DNA of 64,000 bases from assembly GCA_009779935.1 (NCBI GenBank), contig WRAX01000003.1, forward strand, positions 1 through 64,000. The letters are read 5' to 3'. The notes under the pieces are model-generated. The model saw only the letters and a list, made by a program, of their open reading frames with translations. It was not told the DNA's origin and did not search any database. This stretch comes from Defluviitaleaceae bacterium (GTDB lineage: Bacteria; Bacillota; Clostridia; Lachnospirales; WRAX01). Positions 26,829 to 36,129 of the stretch are shown here, in pieces (position 1 is the stretch's first letter; each line of letters opens with the position of its first letter). The translations under genes and the position numbers were made by a program.

Positions 26829-27602
26829 TTAATTAACTTGTGTCAAGATAATTTCCACACGCCTGTTAGCTTGGCGGCCTTCCGCCGTGGCATTGTCTGC
26901 CACAGGGCGGTGCTCGCCATGGGAAACCACCGTAACCATATCAGGATCAACTACTTGAAATTGGTATATCATTAAATTTGCAACGGCATGGGCACGCCCT
27001 GCGCCAAGCATCCTGTTATCAGGAAAAACTATTGATCCACGCATGGGTACATTATCCGTATGGCCTTCGATGGAAACATGTACCTGCCCACGCAATTCTC
27101 CGATAGCAGATGCAATGGCTTCTAAAATAGGCATAACCTCAGGTCGTATTGTAGCACGTCCGCTGTCAAAATACATATCACCGTGGGCACTGATAACAAT
27201 GCGCCCATCTTCGCCAATATCCACATCCACATGGTCACCCACCATTAAATAGTAGGCAAAATACGTCCGCAGTACATCCGCCACCATTTCCATTTGGTTT
27301 TGGTGGTGTCCATCGCCGCCGGTTGCCACTGGCCGCTCAAAACTTATGGTGTTAAAATCCGGTAATGTTACAATGCCGTTGCCCATCAGGTCGTTTATGC
27401 CTTGCCCTGCAAAATCAAAGGGCGCAGGCAGGTTGTTGCTAAACGATGCGGCAATTACCAGCCGCTCCCACAACTCCTCATCCACCTCGGAAAGGGCATA
27501 AAGCATAACAAACAGGGCAAACAAAACCGTCATCAAGTCCGAATAGGACAACAGCCACAACGCCTGCCCGCCGCCTTCTTCCTTTTTCTTGCGTTTAGCC
27601 AC
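26829..27602 (-). CDS. motB: Motor stator protein MotB
   Basis: MotB anchors the stator to peptidoglycan. The 257-residue protein has one membrane helix with the proton-binding Asp in LLSYSDLMTVLFALFVM (residues about 15-31), a plug-like linker, and an OmpA-type peptidoglycan-binding domain (about 130-255) with EGHTDNVPM. The GTG start overlaps the motA stop (TAGTG), with GGAGGGG upstream, so the pair is co-translated. Confidence 0.95.
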   Translation of the reverse strand: MAKRKKKEEGGGQALWLLSYSDLMTVLFALFVMLYALSEVDEELWERLVIAASFSNNLPAPFDFAGQGINDLMGNGIVTLPDFNTISFERPVATGGDGHHQNQMEMVADVLRTYFAYYLMVGDHVDVDIGEDGRIVISAHGDMYFDSGRATIRPEVMPILEAIASAIGELRGQVHVSIEGHTDNVPMRGSIVFPDNRMLGAGRAHAVANLMIYQFQVVDPDMVTVVSHGEHRPVADNATAEGRQANRRVEIILTQVN

Positions 27603-28396
27603 TAAGCATCCCCTCCGCCTTCAGTGGAGGCTTTCCGTAATGAAGGTGCCAAGAAAGCCTTCAGCTTTTCTTCAATAATGCGAGGGTTTTCGCCATTTTG
27701 GATAGACAGCATCCCCTCTATCTGAACTTCTTTTAGCAACATTTCTTGGGCATTAAAAATCTGCAATTTACGGGAAATCGGGGATGCGATAAAGTTTGCC
27801 ACAAGCGCACCATAAAATGTGGTTATCATAGCAAGTGCCATGTTTTGCGCCAAAAGCTCAATATCCTGCAAGTTGCCCATCATCAAAACCAGCGCAACCA
27901 TCGTACCAACCATGCCCCAAGCGGGTGCCATGGCAGCAGCCATATCCCAAAGGCTTCTTATATCATTATGCCTGTTTTCCATGTAAACCATTTCAGTTTC
28001 CAATACAGAACGCACAAGCTCGGGGTCTGCACCATCCACAACAAGCATTATGCCTTTTTGCAAAAACGGGTCATCCATGCTCTGGGCAGATTCTTCCAGC
28101 GCAAGCACCCCTTCACGTCGGGCAAGGTTGGAAAGGTTAATTATATTTTCGATGGTGCCTGTGTGGTCAAATTTTGGTGGCAAAAAAACCATTTTGGCGG
28201 CTAAAAGTGCCTTTATAACCCTGTCTAATGGGTTTGCAATAAGTATAGATGCAAACACACCACCAATAACAATCATTATAGAACCTGCATCAACGAAAGC
28301 CATGATGGAATCCACCGGCGCATCACCGTTAAAAACTATGGTTAGCAGGGTAAAAACTATACCGGCTATCAGACCTATCAACGAAGCTAAATCCAC
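27602..28396 (-). CDS. motA: Motor stator protein MotA
   Basis: MotA and MotB form the proton channel that drives rotation. The 264-residue protein has four membrane helices, and the conserved MotA segments PAWGMVGTMVALVLMMGNL near 160 and the ATAFYG-like MALAMITTFYGALVANF near 188. A charged cytoplasmic loop lies between helices 2 and 3. GTG start with GGGGG upstream. It follows flbD by 12 nt. Confidence 0.95.
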   Translation of the reverse strand: MDLASLIGLIAGIVFTLLTIVFNGDAPVDSIMAFVDAGSIMIVIGGVFASILIANPLDRVIKALLAAKMVFLPPKFDHTGTIENIINLSNLARREGVLALEESAQSMDDPFLQKGIMLVVDGADPELVRSVLETEMVYMENRHNDIRSLWDMAAAMAPAWGMVGTMVALVLMMGNLQDIELLAQNMALAMITTFYGALVANFIASPISRKLQIFNAQEMLLKEVQIEGMLSIQNGENPRIIEEKLKAFLAPSLRKASTEGGGDA

Positions 28397-28408
28397 AGCG
28401 CAACCCCC

Positions 28409-28594
28409 TTAAATGTTGTATATATCACGTTTGAACTGTTTTGTAAGTGCAATTATATCCTCAACAGATTCTTTAACAATAAATTTGCTACCTGTGGTGG
28501 TTGTTATTGTGGTGTCGGGGTTTGCCTCCACCAGCATTATAAGCTCACAGTTTAGCACAATTTCTTTGTCATTTAATCTGGTAATTTTTATCAT
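28409..28594 (-). CDS. flbD: FlbD family small flagellar protein
   Basis: A 61-residue protein beginning MIKITRLNDKEIVLNCELI, the FlbD (SwrD) pattern. SwrD in Bacillus raises motor torque and is needed for swarming. ATG with GGAGG 8 nt upstream. It is the first gene after the promoter at 28624-28652, so it heads the motA-motB unit. Confidence 0.9.
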   Translation of the reverse strand: MIKITRLNDKEIVLNCELIMLVEANPDTTITTTTGSKFIVKESVEDIIALTKQFKRDIYNI

Positions 28595-28623
28595 AAAATA
28601 CCTCCAAAAACATACTTCCCAAT

Positions 28624-28652
28624 ATCATAACAGAATCCGTCAAAAAAGTCAA
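28624..28652 (-). promoter_or_regulatory. Sigma-A promoter of flbD-motA-motB and downstream genes
   Basis: TTGACT (28647-28652), a 17-bp spacer ending TGT (extended -10), and TATGAT (28624-28629) on the minus strand. It lies just after a pair of GC-rich hairpins that follow flgE, so the block may be split into two transcripts here. Confidence 0.65.
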
Positions 28653-28673
28653 GTTTTAATTGGCATTGCCGTG

Positions 28674-28728
28674 GGGTGGGGTCCTGCCCCACCCATCACG
28701 ACTGCCTTTGAAGCGGGGCAAGCCCCCG
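28674..28728. repeat. Double GC-rich hairpin between flgE and flbD
   Basis: Two adjacent palindromes: GGGTGGGG (28674-28681) with CCCCACCC (28687-28694), perfect 8 bp; and CGGGGCAAGCCCCCG (28714-28728). The second core is identical to one at 52826-52840. They lie a few bases after the flgE stop on the transcribed minus strand. They may act as transcript 3' ends or stabilisers; no U-tract follows. Confidence 0.6.
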
Positions 28729-28731
28729 GCA

Positions 28732-30207
28732 TTATCTACGTAAATTTACAAGCTCTTGCAGCATTTCATCTGACGTGGATATCACACGGGAATTGGCTTG
28801 GAAGCCTCTTTGTGTGGTTATCATCTCGGTAAATTCTGCCGCCATGTCCACATTACTCATTTCCAACGTGCCGCCAAGTATATTTGTTCCGCCCTGTCCC
28901 GGTGTTAGGCCGATGCCGTCAAATTCACCGCTGTTTGCGGTCATAGAGAACAGGTTGCCGCCCATGGCCGCAAGGCCTGCCGGATTATCAAATAGGGCAA
29001 TGGCAATTTGCCAAAGGTCAAAACGCTGACCATTGCTAAATGTACCGGAAATTATACCATCGCCGCCAATGGAAAGGCCAAGCAGCCTGCCGGCCTCCAA
29101 ACCATCCATGTTGCGGGCATTTACGGTGGTGTTTTGGTTTACCTGTGTCATGGTGCTAAAATCCAACCTGATGTATCTGTTTGTGGCAGTTGGTGCACCA
29201 GGACCTGTACCCGCACCATGCACTTGTCCAAAAACCAAATCGGGGTTCATGCCGGCACCGGGTGTTAGCACCATGTAATTCACAAATCCACCCATGGTAG
29301 ATGGCACAACAGGCGGTGTGCCCGCAGCCGGTGGAATTACAGGGTTGCCGCTTTCGTTAAACCTAAAACTTGTAAGCAGTGTCCAGCCGGTATCGGGCGG
29401 TGTTGTTGGTGGGTCAACCGGCACAACCACGCCCGCCGCACTCACATTAAAAGCCATATTATCATCAGTACGGGTCATGGTATTGCTTCTAAACACATCC
29501 CAGCCCGGCGGTGTGCCGGCTGCATTCCATCTAAACTCAATATCCATACGGTAGTTTGTTCCAAGGGAATCTTGGAAGGTGATATTGGACAAGATGGGCT
29601 CGGCACCGGCGGTTGCTTCTGTGCTTCGGATATTGTCCCTAATGGATACATTGCCCGTGGCACGGGGCGGCACATTGCGCATTTGCGGCCCAATGGTTAT
29701 ACCTTGCACGGGTTGGCGCACAGGGCCGATAATATTCCCCTCTGCATCCCTTGCGGGGCCGCCTGCTATATTATCCCAGCTGGTTGGCCAGCCCTGCAAC
29801 AAAAGCCCGTTGGGCAAGCCGATATTCCAGTCCTCATCCCTTACAAAATCGCCTGCACGGGTAAAAAACACGCCGCCAACCGCATCACCAACCACGAAAA
29901 AGCCTTCGTTTTCAATCATCAAATGCAATGGGTCATCAGTACGTTGTGCTGCACCTGTGGACATGTTGCGGCTAATGCTGTTTACATTAACACCAAGACC
30001 CACCTGCATTGGGTTTGTTCCCCCCCGCCCGGCTGCCGGGTTTGGTGCACTTGCCCCCGACAGGGTTTGGCTAAATGCCTCCGCAAAGGTCATGCGGCTG
30101 GCTTTGAAGCCCGTTGTATTTACATTGGCGATATTGTGTGCAATAACATCCATCCGGCTCTGGTGGGTGCGCAGTCCGCTAACACCAGAAAACATAGAAC
30201 GCATCAT
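28732..30207 (-). CDS. flgE: Flagellar hook protein FlgE
   Basis: FlgE polymerises into the hook. The 491-residue protein has the rod/hook N-terminus (MFSGVSGLRTHQSRMDV, then HNIANVNTTGFKASR), a large variable middle region, and the C-terminal heptad segment AAEFTEMITTQRGFQANSRV. The middle is rich in Gly, Pro and Thr (about 205-370), longer than in Bacillus FlgE. It follows a TIGR02530-like gene and an unknown gene after flgD. Confidence 0.94.
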   Translation of the reverse strand: MMRSMFSGVSGLRTHQSRMDVIAHNIANVNTTGFKASRMTFAEAFSQTLSGASAPNPAAGRGGTNPMQVGLGVNVNSISRNMSTGAAQRTDDPLHLMIENEGFFVVGDAVGGVFFTRAGDFVRDEDWNIGLPNGLLLQGWPTSWDNIAGGPARDAEGNIIGPVRQPVQGITIGPQMRNVPPRATGNVSIRDNIRSTEATAGAEPILSNITFQDSLGTNYRMDIEFRWNAAGTPPGWDVFRSNTMTRTDDNMAFNVSAAGVVVPVDPPTTPPDTGWTLLTSFRFNESGNPVIPPAAGTPPVVPSTMGGFVNYMVLTPGAGMNPDLVFGQVHGAGTGPGAPTATNRYIRLDFSTMTQVNQNTTVNARNMDGLEAGRLLGLSIGGDGIISGTFSNGQRFDLWQIAIALFDNPAGLAAMGGNLFSMTANSGEFDGIGLTPGQGGTNILGGTLEMSNVDMAAEFTEMITTQRGFQANSRVISTSDEMLQELVNLRR

Positions 30208-30237
30208 AACTTTATCCTCCTCAAAAGATAGCCAATG

Positions 30238-30594
30238 CTATCCGTTTGCCGCAGGTTGCGACGATTTTTCATACAATCCGGCAAAGCCGTGCATTTGCAC
30301 TCCCACAACTCTAACCGGTCTTGCGTCTTCTTCTTCCTCACAGGCTTGTCCGCCTGTGGTTATAAGTGTTTCGGTATGCTCTCTCTGCTCTATTTGCCAT
30401 AAAGACTGTTTGAAGGCACGCAGTTTTTCAGCAAATTCTGCCATTTCCTGCTCTGTGCCATTTTCGGGGCGGTGGTGCGCCACAAATTCTGCAATGCGCC
30501 TGTTTTTCTCGTCATCACACATGGCGTTTAGGCCACGCACCATCCTGTCTTTGTAATGGGCAATGGCAGCGGACAATTTGTAGCTTAAATCCAC
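30238..30594 (-). CDS. Unknown protein of the hook gene region
   Basis: A 118-residue soluble, mostly helical and charged protein. No family recognised. The GTG start has AGGAGG 7 nt upstream, and the gene sits between the TIGR02530-type gene and flgE on the same strand, which makes it likely to be expressed with them. The region from residue 80 on (CEEEEDARP) is acidic and probably disordered. Possible roles such as a hook chaperone are guesswork. Confidence 0.5.
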   Translation of the reverse strand: MDLSYKLSAAIAHYKDRMVRGLNAMCDDEKNRRIAEFVAHHRPENGTEQEMAEFAEKLRAFKQSLWQIEQREHTETLITTGGQACEEEEDARPVRVVGVQMHGFAGLYEKSSQPAANG

Positions 30595-30671
30595 TTGGTT
30601 GCCTCCTTAAAGGCACTGTGCGGCACTCCGTCTGTCATTCGGGAATGCAAAACCTCTTATAAAAGTCCGGT

Positions 30672-31061
30672 TTACACAATCACAGCACCGTCGATATTGG
30701 TAAAAACTTGATCCTGCTGGTTAAGTGCTGTTATCACCACTTTGTTAGTAATGTTTACCACCAGTGCAATATTGTCAATCAGCACCAAACCGTCACGTAT
30801 GCCCTTTCCTTGGGCTTTTGCCACGCCTTGCTCCAACCTTTGCAGTTGTTGCCCGTTAAGCCTAATATTTCTGGCATCCAACCTTGCGTTGGCGTGTTTG
30901 GAAAAGTGAACATCCTTTTGGTTTTGGCGCAAGCCTTCCATCATCTGTTGGAAATCACTTCCATTTACAGCTTGGCTTGCCGCCACATTTTGCAGTTGTG
31001 CCTTGGTGTGGGTTTGGTGCTGTGCAGGGTTGATTATTCGGTTGTTAATAATAGGTTGCAT
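30672..31061 (-). CDS. Flagellar operon protein (TIGR02530 family)
   Basis: The 129-residue protein matches the pattern of a small family found only between flgD and flgE: VHFSKHANARLDARNI, LNGQQLQRLEQGV, and LVLIDNIALVVNITNK ending TNIDGAVIV. Its biochemical role is not established. ATG at 31061 has AGGAGT 7 nt upstream, while GTG at 31070 lies too close to it. It lies 11 nt after flgD. Confidence 0.85.
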   Translation of the reverse strand: MQPIINNRIINPAQHQTHTKAQLQNVAASQAVNGSDFQQMMEGLRQNQKDVHFSKHANARLDARNIRLNGQQLQRLEQGVAKAQGKGIRDGLVLIDNIALVVNITNKVVITALNQQDQVFTNIDGAVIV

Positions 31062-31072
31062 AACAATCACTC

Positions 31073-32089
31073 CTACTCATCATCGTCAGCTGTGCCAAAG
31101 CCCATAAACTCACGATAAGGCATTATTTCTGCACTGTCATCGTCCTGCATTTTCAGCCCAACCCAAACCTGTCCATTGCGGATAAAAGCATCGGTTACAA
31201 TGGCGTCACGGTCATCATATTGCACAATATATGGCGGGGTTCCCGCACCCATTCTGCGCAAATTAATGGCTTCGGTTAGGAAGTTGATTTGGTCAATACG
31301 GTGGTCATTTCCGCCAACGGTGGCGTAAACATTGCCATCACGTATGCTAAGGCCTTGGATGGTACCGCCTGCCGCAATATCGCCGCTGGCAAACAAACCA
31401 ATATATTGCCCAAGAATTAAGGACCTGTCTGCAATATTAACAACCTCGCCCACAGGCACACGCTCGTTACCAATGGCAAGCATGGGGAAGGGGCCGGTAA
31501 AGTCAATAAACTCCACACGTCCTTCGATAAACTGTGGCGGTTCGCCGCTTACAGCTTGCACATATCTGCCAACCAATGCCAAGCTTTGGCTGATAATGCC
31601 GCTGGAATTAAGGTTGTTGTTGATATTGCTAAGCAAGGTAAGCGTTAATGCAAGGCTGTCATCTGCCGCCATACGCACATCGGTTAAGCGCACCCTGTCA
31701 GGCTCCTCTTGCCCTTCACGGTGGATAACAAGCCAAGGCTCGCCCGCACGTATTTCAACCGAATCCACACGCCCGGCAACCTCCGTTAAAGAGCCCGTTA
31801 TGGGATTTCGGCTTATGGCCATAACATGCTGCCCCATCATGCCAAAAGCATGGGTGCGGTTAAATGTCGCATTAAGATTCTGCATCTGCTCCAAGGATGA
31901 AAATTGAGCCATTTGCGCAATAAAATCCCTGTCGTCCATTGGGTTTAGGGGGTCTTGATGGCGCAATTGGGTGATAAGCAGGTTCAAAAATGCGTTTCTG
32001 TCCAAATCGTTGGTTGCCTCTCTCAAAATCGTTGGTAGGGGTGCGTTGGGGTCAAAGGGCATGCTATAACGCGGGTCAACAGTCGCCAT
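31073..32089 (-). CDS. flgD: Hook cap / scaffold protein FlgD
   Basis: FlgD caps the growing hook. The 338-residue protein has the conserved N-terminus (LNLLITQLRHQDPLNPMDD then FIAQMAQFSSLEQM, residues about 33-72), which recruits to the rod tip, and then a longer C-terminal region than in enteric FlgD, with beta-rich segments that seem to be repeated (about 185-215 and 225-260). Order fliK-flgD-flgE is canonical. Confidence 0.92.
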   Translation of the reverse strand: MATVDPRYSMPFDPNAPLPTILREATNDLDRNAFLNLLITQLRHQDPLNPMDDRDFIAQMAQFSSLEQMQNLNATFNRTHAFGMMGQHVMAISRNPITGSLTEVAGRVDSVEIRAGEPWLVIHREGQEEPDRVRLTDVRMAADDSLALTLTLLSNINNNLNSSGIISQSLALVGRYVQAVSGEPPQFIEGRVEFIDFTGPFPMLAIGNERVPVGEVVNIADRSLILGQYIGLFASGDIAAGGTIQGLSIRDGNVYATVGGNDHRIDQINFLTEAINLRRMGAGTPPYIVQYDDRDAIVTDAFIRNGQVWVGLKMQDDDSAEIMPYREFMGFGTADDDE

Positions 32090-32104
32090 AAAATCACTCC
32101 TTCC

Positions 32105-33403
32105 TTATACTTGATAATCGATTGCATTTTCTTCCACCTCTGCCACGGTGGGTGTTGGAGCCGCAGCTTCTTCATCAGCCATTGCCGCCGCCATCATGTC
32201 ACGGATACGCCGGTCGCTTACCTCACGTCCAAATTCCATAAACTCATGTGGGTCATTTTCGTTGCGCACATTAACTTCAATATCCGCAATGTTAATGCCC
32301 GCCTGCTCCAAAGAATCCCGTAGGTTGTTAAAACCTGCTTCGATTAACTCTTTCACCCTTTGGTTTTCGGCGGTAAATTGGGCAGTTACAATGCCGTTGA
32401 TGGTGGCAATGCGCATTGTCAAATCCCCTAAATGCTCAGGCTTTAGCTGTATGCGCATTTCTGCCATACCTTCGCCGCTTACAAAGCGCACTTGTTGCAC
32501 AATTTGGTCAGCGATGGTTTGTGGTGTAACCACGGGGGAAGCCATAGCCATTGGTATAGATTGGGTAGATGCAACATTACTTTGCACAGGCACTTCAACC
32601 GCTGCACTATGGATTGCTGCTGGCATAATATCGCCAATAGTTGTTTGCAAATTTTCCGCCACCGGCGCTACCGCTTCCTTGGTTGCTGCCAAGTCGGCTG
32701 TGGTGTTGGTATTTGCAGTGTTTTGTGTGGTTGTAGCATTTGCGTGTGCGGGCACTTCCATAACTTCCTGCACGGGTTCGCCAATTGCCAAATCGGTTTC
32801 AATGGCATCAAAGCTTTCGCCATCAAAAAGCTGTGTGGGTGGGCGGTTGTGCAAGTTATGGTTTTCGGAAACTCGCTTCAATCCTTCCAACACCGGCAGG
32901 GCTTCGGGGTAATTGAGAAGCTCCACTTGACTTTCCATGTCCTCGGCTGTCATCAATACCAAAGCACGATTTTCTGCATCACCCAAGGCTTCCAGCGGCA
33001 TTTCCAGCTTTTGCAAAATTTCTTGCAAAGCCTCCATGGTAATGCCCAAAATCGCTGCCATTTCAGCTAAAACCAGCTCTTGGTCAGCATCATCCAAAGC
33101 GGGAGCGTAATCCGCAGCAGCATCAGTAATGGCTTGTGTTTCTGCGGTTTGTTCGACCCCGGAAGTGTGGTTTTGGCTCTGTTCCGTAGTTGTGTTGTTT
33201 TCGCTTCTGCCAGCAGATTCTGCAGGCCTGTCATTACGAATAGGCTCACGATTGTCCCGTTGCCTATCCTGCCTTGGTTCGTTGGCGGAAGATACACCGG
33301 CCATAACACTGTCAAACCCGGCATTTTCACCACGATTGGTACGATTGTTAGCAGCACGTGTCTGCACTCCTTGCACAACAGCATTGGTTAGTGAATTAAT
33401 CAT
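32105..33403 (-). CDS. fliK: Hook-length control protein FliK
   Basis: FliK measures hook length and triggers the FlhB switch. The 432-residue protein has a low-complexity N-terminal half (many Asn, Glu, Ala; exported, unfolded ruler) and a globular C-terminal domain (about 295-385) with MRIQLKPEHLGDLTMRI and VKELIEAGFNNLRDSLEQAG. The far C-terminus is acidic and extended. ATG with AGGAGG upstream. Confidence 0.9.
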   Translation of the reverse strand: MINSLTNAVVQGVQTRAANNRTNRGENAGFDSVMAGVSSANEPRQDRQRDNREPIRNDRPAESAGRSENNTTTEQSQNHTSGVEQTAETQAITDAAADYAPALDDADQELVLAEMAAILGITMEALQEILQKLEMPLEALGDAENRALVLMTAEDMESQVELLNYPEALPVLEGLKRVSENHNLHNRPPTQLFDGESFDAIETDLAIGEPVQEVMEVPAHANATTTQNTANTNTTADLAATKEAVAPVAENLQTTIGDIMPAAIHSAAVEVPVQSNVASTQSIPMAMASPVVTPQTIADQIVQQVRFVSGEGMAEMRIQLKPEHLGDLTMRIATINGIVTAQFTAENQRVKELIEAGFNNLRDSLEQAGINIADIEVNVRNENDPHEFMEFGREVSDRRIRDMMAAAMADEEAAAPTPTVAEVEENAIDYQV

Positions 33404-33452
33404 CTTTTCACCTCCTCTTGTTAAATAGGATATTTATCTCAAGCAACGATAC

Positions 33453-33492
33453 CGTAGCGGCGCACAGCGTGCGACCCCAAGCGGCAAGCCGC
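33453..33492. repeat. GC-rich double palindrome between motE and fliK
   Basis: CGCAC (33461-33465) pairs with GTGCG (33469-33473), and GCGGC (33481-33485) with GCCGC (33488-33492). The whole 107-nt gap between the genes is much richer in G and C than normal gaps in this window. It resembles, but does not match, the elements at 17911, 28674 and 52826. Confidence 0.5.
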
Positions 33493-33510
33493 AAAAGACC
33501 AAATTAATGT

Positions 33511-34338
33511 TTAATTCGGGTACATTTGGCGGTACAAAAGTGCCGCCGTGTCAATACTAAGCTGGTTAATAATCGCCACCCGCTGATTAACGGGTAAATC
33601 CACCATAACCCTTGCAATCATAGGCATATCCGTGGTCGCCATAGATTCGATTACACGAGCAACCGTAATAGGTGAAGCACTGCCCCAGCTTGACAAGTAG
33701 TTCTGCCATCTTTCTTCCATCGCATGCTGCCCTGCCGCTGCTGCAAAAATCTCCTCAGCGGTTTCCGGGTGCATGGTTTCAAAAAAATTAACGAAAGCAT
33801 CTATGTTATTTTCGGCAATTTCCCTTTCAAATCTTTCCCTGTCGGCAAGTATTTCTAAATGATGCTCTTCAATTTCCCGCAGGCGGTCCAGCTCCATCAA
33901 ATCCTCGTTTGCGGCAGTGTATAGCACATCCCGCTCCTCAGCAACCGCCGCATTGTCGGCAATGGTCCGCTCCAGTTGGTTTTCCAGTTCCAAAATTTGC
34001 GCTTCCAAGCCGGCAATGGTGTCAGCAGGGCTATAAGTCTGAATCGGCAAGCCTGTTTCCGGGTCATATTCCGCCTCCGCAAACATACCTCCCACAATGG
34101 GTAGGTTGCGAAGCATGGGCAAAATCACATTGGTGCGCAACCCAAACACATCAAAAGCCACAAGGGCAGTAAAACCGCCCGCAAGCACAATAAAAATCAA
34201 AAGGATGATAAGCCAAATCTTTTTCTTGCCACCCTTTTCGGCTTTTTTCTGTTCTTTTTTCATGGCTTTTGCCATTTTTTTGTTGGCCTTTGGGTCACCC
34301 GCCGTGGCTGGGTTTGCCGCCGTTTTCACATTTGCCAT
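33511..34338 (-). CDS. motE: MotE-like protein (MgtE N-terminal-type domain)
   Basis: A 275-residue protein with a basic cytoplasmic start, one membrane helix (about 40-62), a long coiled coil (about 110-180) and a C-terminal domain that resembles the N-domain of MgtE (ESMATTDMPMIARVMVDLP, then VAIINQL). MotE-like (YlxF) proteins act with the export apparatus or stator. It sits between fliJ and fliK, the standard position in Clostridia. ATG at 34338. Confidence 0.78.
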   Translation of the reverse strand: MANVKTAANPATAGDPKANKKMAKAMKKEQKKAEKGGKKKIWLIILLIFIVLAGGFTALVAFDVFGLRTNVILPMLRNLPIVGGMFAEAEYDPETGLPIQTYSPADTIAGLEAQILELENQLERTIADNAAVAEERDVLYTAANEDLMELDRLREIEEHHLEILADRERFEREIAENNIDAFVNFFETMHPETAEEIFAAAAGQHAMEERWQNYLSSWGSASPITVARVIESMATTDMPMIARVMVDLPVNQRVAIINQLSIDTAALLYRQMYPN

Positions 34339-34342
34339 TATA

Positions 34343-34783
34343 TCAACTCCGGCTTCCTCGATAACTTACAATCTCATCAATAACCTTCTGTTCTGCTTGT
34401 TTTTCCTCATTCAAAAACTCTTCATAATCATTTTCTTTCAGCACATCCAATGCTTTGCGGTTCTTCATGGCCTCTACCAGTTCTATCCGCTTTTCTTCCA
34501 CCCGTTGTTCTGCCAGTTGAATAGCCGCCTTCTGCTCTCTTATCAGGATTTTCATTCTGTCTAAAAATAAATTGTGCTGGCGAATCTCGTCAGGCTTTAC
34601 ACCCTTGTGCAAGCCATTTCGGAAACTTTCTATGCATTCCATGCGTACCCGCTCTAAGTGTATAAGCTTTGCACGCTCCTGTTCCAGTTCCATCACGGCT
34701 TTGCCAAATTCATTTTTCTTTAACTCTTCGACCTTTTCACGCACACTTAGTACGGATGCCAGCCGAAAGACGAATTTCGCCAT
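34343..34783 (-). CDS. fliJ: FliJ export chaperone escort
   Basis: A 146-residue protein that is a single long coiled coil, opening with FVFRLASVLSVREKVEELK as FliJ does. FliJ forms the stalk of the FliI ATPase ring and links it to FlhA. Start overlaps the fliI stop (TAATG), which couples the two. Confidence 0.9.
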   Translation of the reverse strand: MAKFVFRLASVLSVREKVEELKKNEFGKAVMELEQERAKLIHLERVRMECIESFRNGLHKGVKPDEIRQHNLFLDRMKILIREQKAAIQLAEQRVEEKRIELVEAMKNRKALDVLKENDYEEFLNEEKQAEQKVIDEIVSYRGSRS

Positions 34784-36105
34784 TATCCTTCACCAAGATT
34801 GTTGCCTATGATGCCCGCCATAATGTCCACCGCCTCTTCCAACTCAAACTTCTCATGGGTGTCTTGGGTCAAAAAGTTCTTAATTGCGGCGTTTTTGTCA
34901 ATGGCATCATCAATTTCTGCGCTAGAACCCCGCACATATGCGCCAATATTTATCAAATCCTCCGCATCCCGATAAACCGCCATGGATTTCTTGATTTCGT
35001 TGGATAGGGTTTTGTGGTTTTTGTCTACAATATCAGACATAACACGGGATACACTGGCAAGCACATCAATTGCGGGATAGTGGTTGCGGTTGGCAATTTT
35101 ACGGTTTAAGACGATGTGGCCGTCCAAAATCCCCCTTGCCGTGTCAGTTACAGGCTCTGTTAGGTCATCACCATCTACCAAAACTGTGTAAAGTCCGGTA
35201 ATGGAGCCTTTATCGGAATTTCCTGCCCTTTCCAACAATTTGGGCATGGAAGCAAATACTGACGGCGTGTATCCTCTTGTAACAGGCGGCTCGCCTGCGG
35301 CAAGCCCCACTTCCCGTTGCGCCATGGCAAAACGGGTGAGGGAGTCCATCAGCAACATCACATCCCGGCCTTGGTCACGGAAATATTCAGCAATTGCAGT
35401 TGCAACCTCTGCCGCTTTCAAGCGCACAAGAGCGGGCATATCCGATGTGGCAACCACCACAACCGAGCGGCGCAATCCCTCTTCGCCCAAGTCTTTTTCA
35501 ATAAACTCCCGCACTTCACGGCCACGCTCGCCAATCAACCCAATTACGCTGATATCTGCGTGGGTGTTGCGGGCTATCATCCCCAAAAGAGTGGATTTGC
35601 CAACGCCGGAACCTGCAAAAATACCCACACGCTGCCCTCGCCCAACGGTCAGTAGGCCATCAATTGCTTTAACGCCAACCGTCATTGATTTGGTGATTCT
35701 GTCCCGCATTAGGGGATTTGGCGGGGAATTGCTAATAGGAAAGTCCATACCTTCAACAGGCGGCAACCCATCCAATGGTTGACCCAACCCATTAAGCACC
35801 CTGCCCAAAATAGCATCAGAAACCTTTAAGGTTAGAGGGCTTGCAGCTTCCACAACGCTGCCGGGCCCAACGCCCGCTATGTTGCCAAGGGGCATTAACA
35901 ACACATGGTTGCCACGAAAACCTACGACTTCGGCAGTTACGGGGGTTGCGTATTTACCTGAGCGGATAAGGCAGGTTGCCCCAATGTTAACCTCCGGACC
36001 CACCGCTTCAATGGTAAGCCCAACGACCTGTGCCACCCGCCCCAGCCGTTTCACATAGCTCTTTTGCAAAATGGCTTCATATTTGCTTAAATCCACATCA
36101 AACAC
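34783..36105 (-). CDS. fliI: Flagellum-specific ATPase FliI
   Basis: FliI is the hexameric export ATPase, related to the F1 beta subunit. The 440-residue protein has the Walker A FAGSGVGKSTLLG near 165, Walker B VMLLMDSLTRFA near 248, and the conserved EPPVTRGYTPSVF near 275, with VDGDDLTEPVTDTARGILDG near 320. Start GTG with AGGAGG 9 nt upstream. It lies between fliH and fliJ. Confidence 0.95.
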   Translation of the reverse strand: MFDVDLSKYEAILQKSYVKRLGRVAQVVGLTIEAVGPEVNIGATCLIRSGKYATPVTAEVVGFRGNHVLLMPLGNIAGVGPGSVVEAASPLTLKVSDAILGRVLNGLGQPLDGLPPVEGMDFPISNSPPNPLMRDRITKSMTVGVKAIDGLLTVGRGQRVGIFAGSGVGKSTLLGMIARNTHADISVIGLIGERGREVREFIEKDLGEEGLRRSVVVVATSDMPALVRLKAAEVATAIAEYFRDQGRDVMLLMDSLTRFAMAQREVGLAAGEPPVTRGYTPSVFASMPKLLERAGNSDKGSITGLYTVLVDGDDLTEPVTDTARGILDGHIVLNRKIANRNHYPAIDVLASVSRVMSDIVDKNHKTLSNEIKKSMAVYRDAEDLINIGAYVRGSSAEIDDAIDKNAAIKNFLTQDTHEKFELEEAVDIMAGIIGNNLGEG

Positions 36106-36129
36106 GAAGCCATCCTCCTCTATTAACTA

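Noticed and set aside
29579-30556. Plus-strand 325-codon frame opposite flgE and the next gene
   Set aside because: Antisense shadow of two genes with good starts; no recognisable domain.
32148-32912. Plus-strand 254-codon frame opposite fliK
   Set aside because: Low-complexity, Ser/Cys/Ala-rich mirror of the repetitive N-terminal half of fliK.
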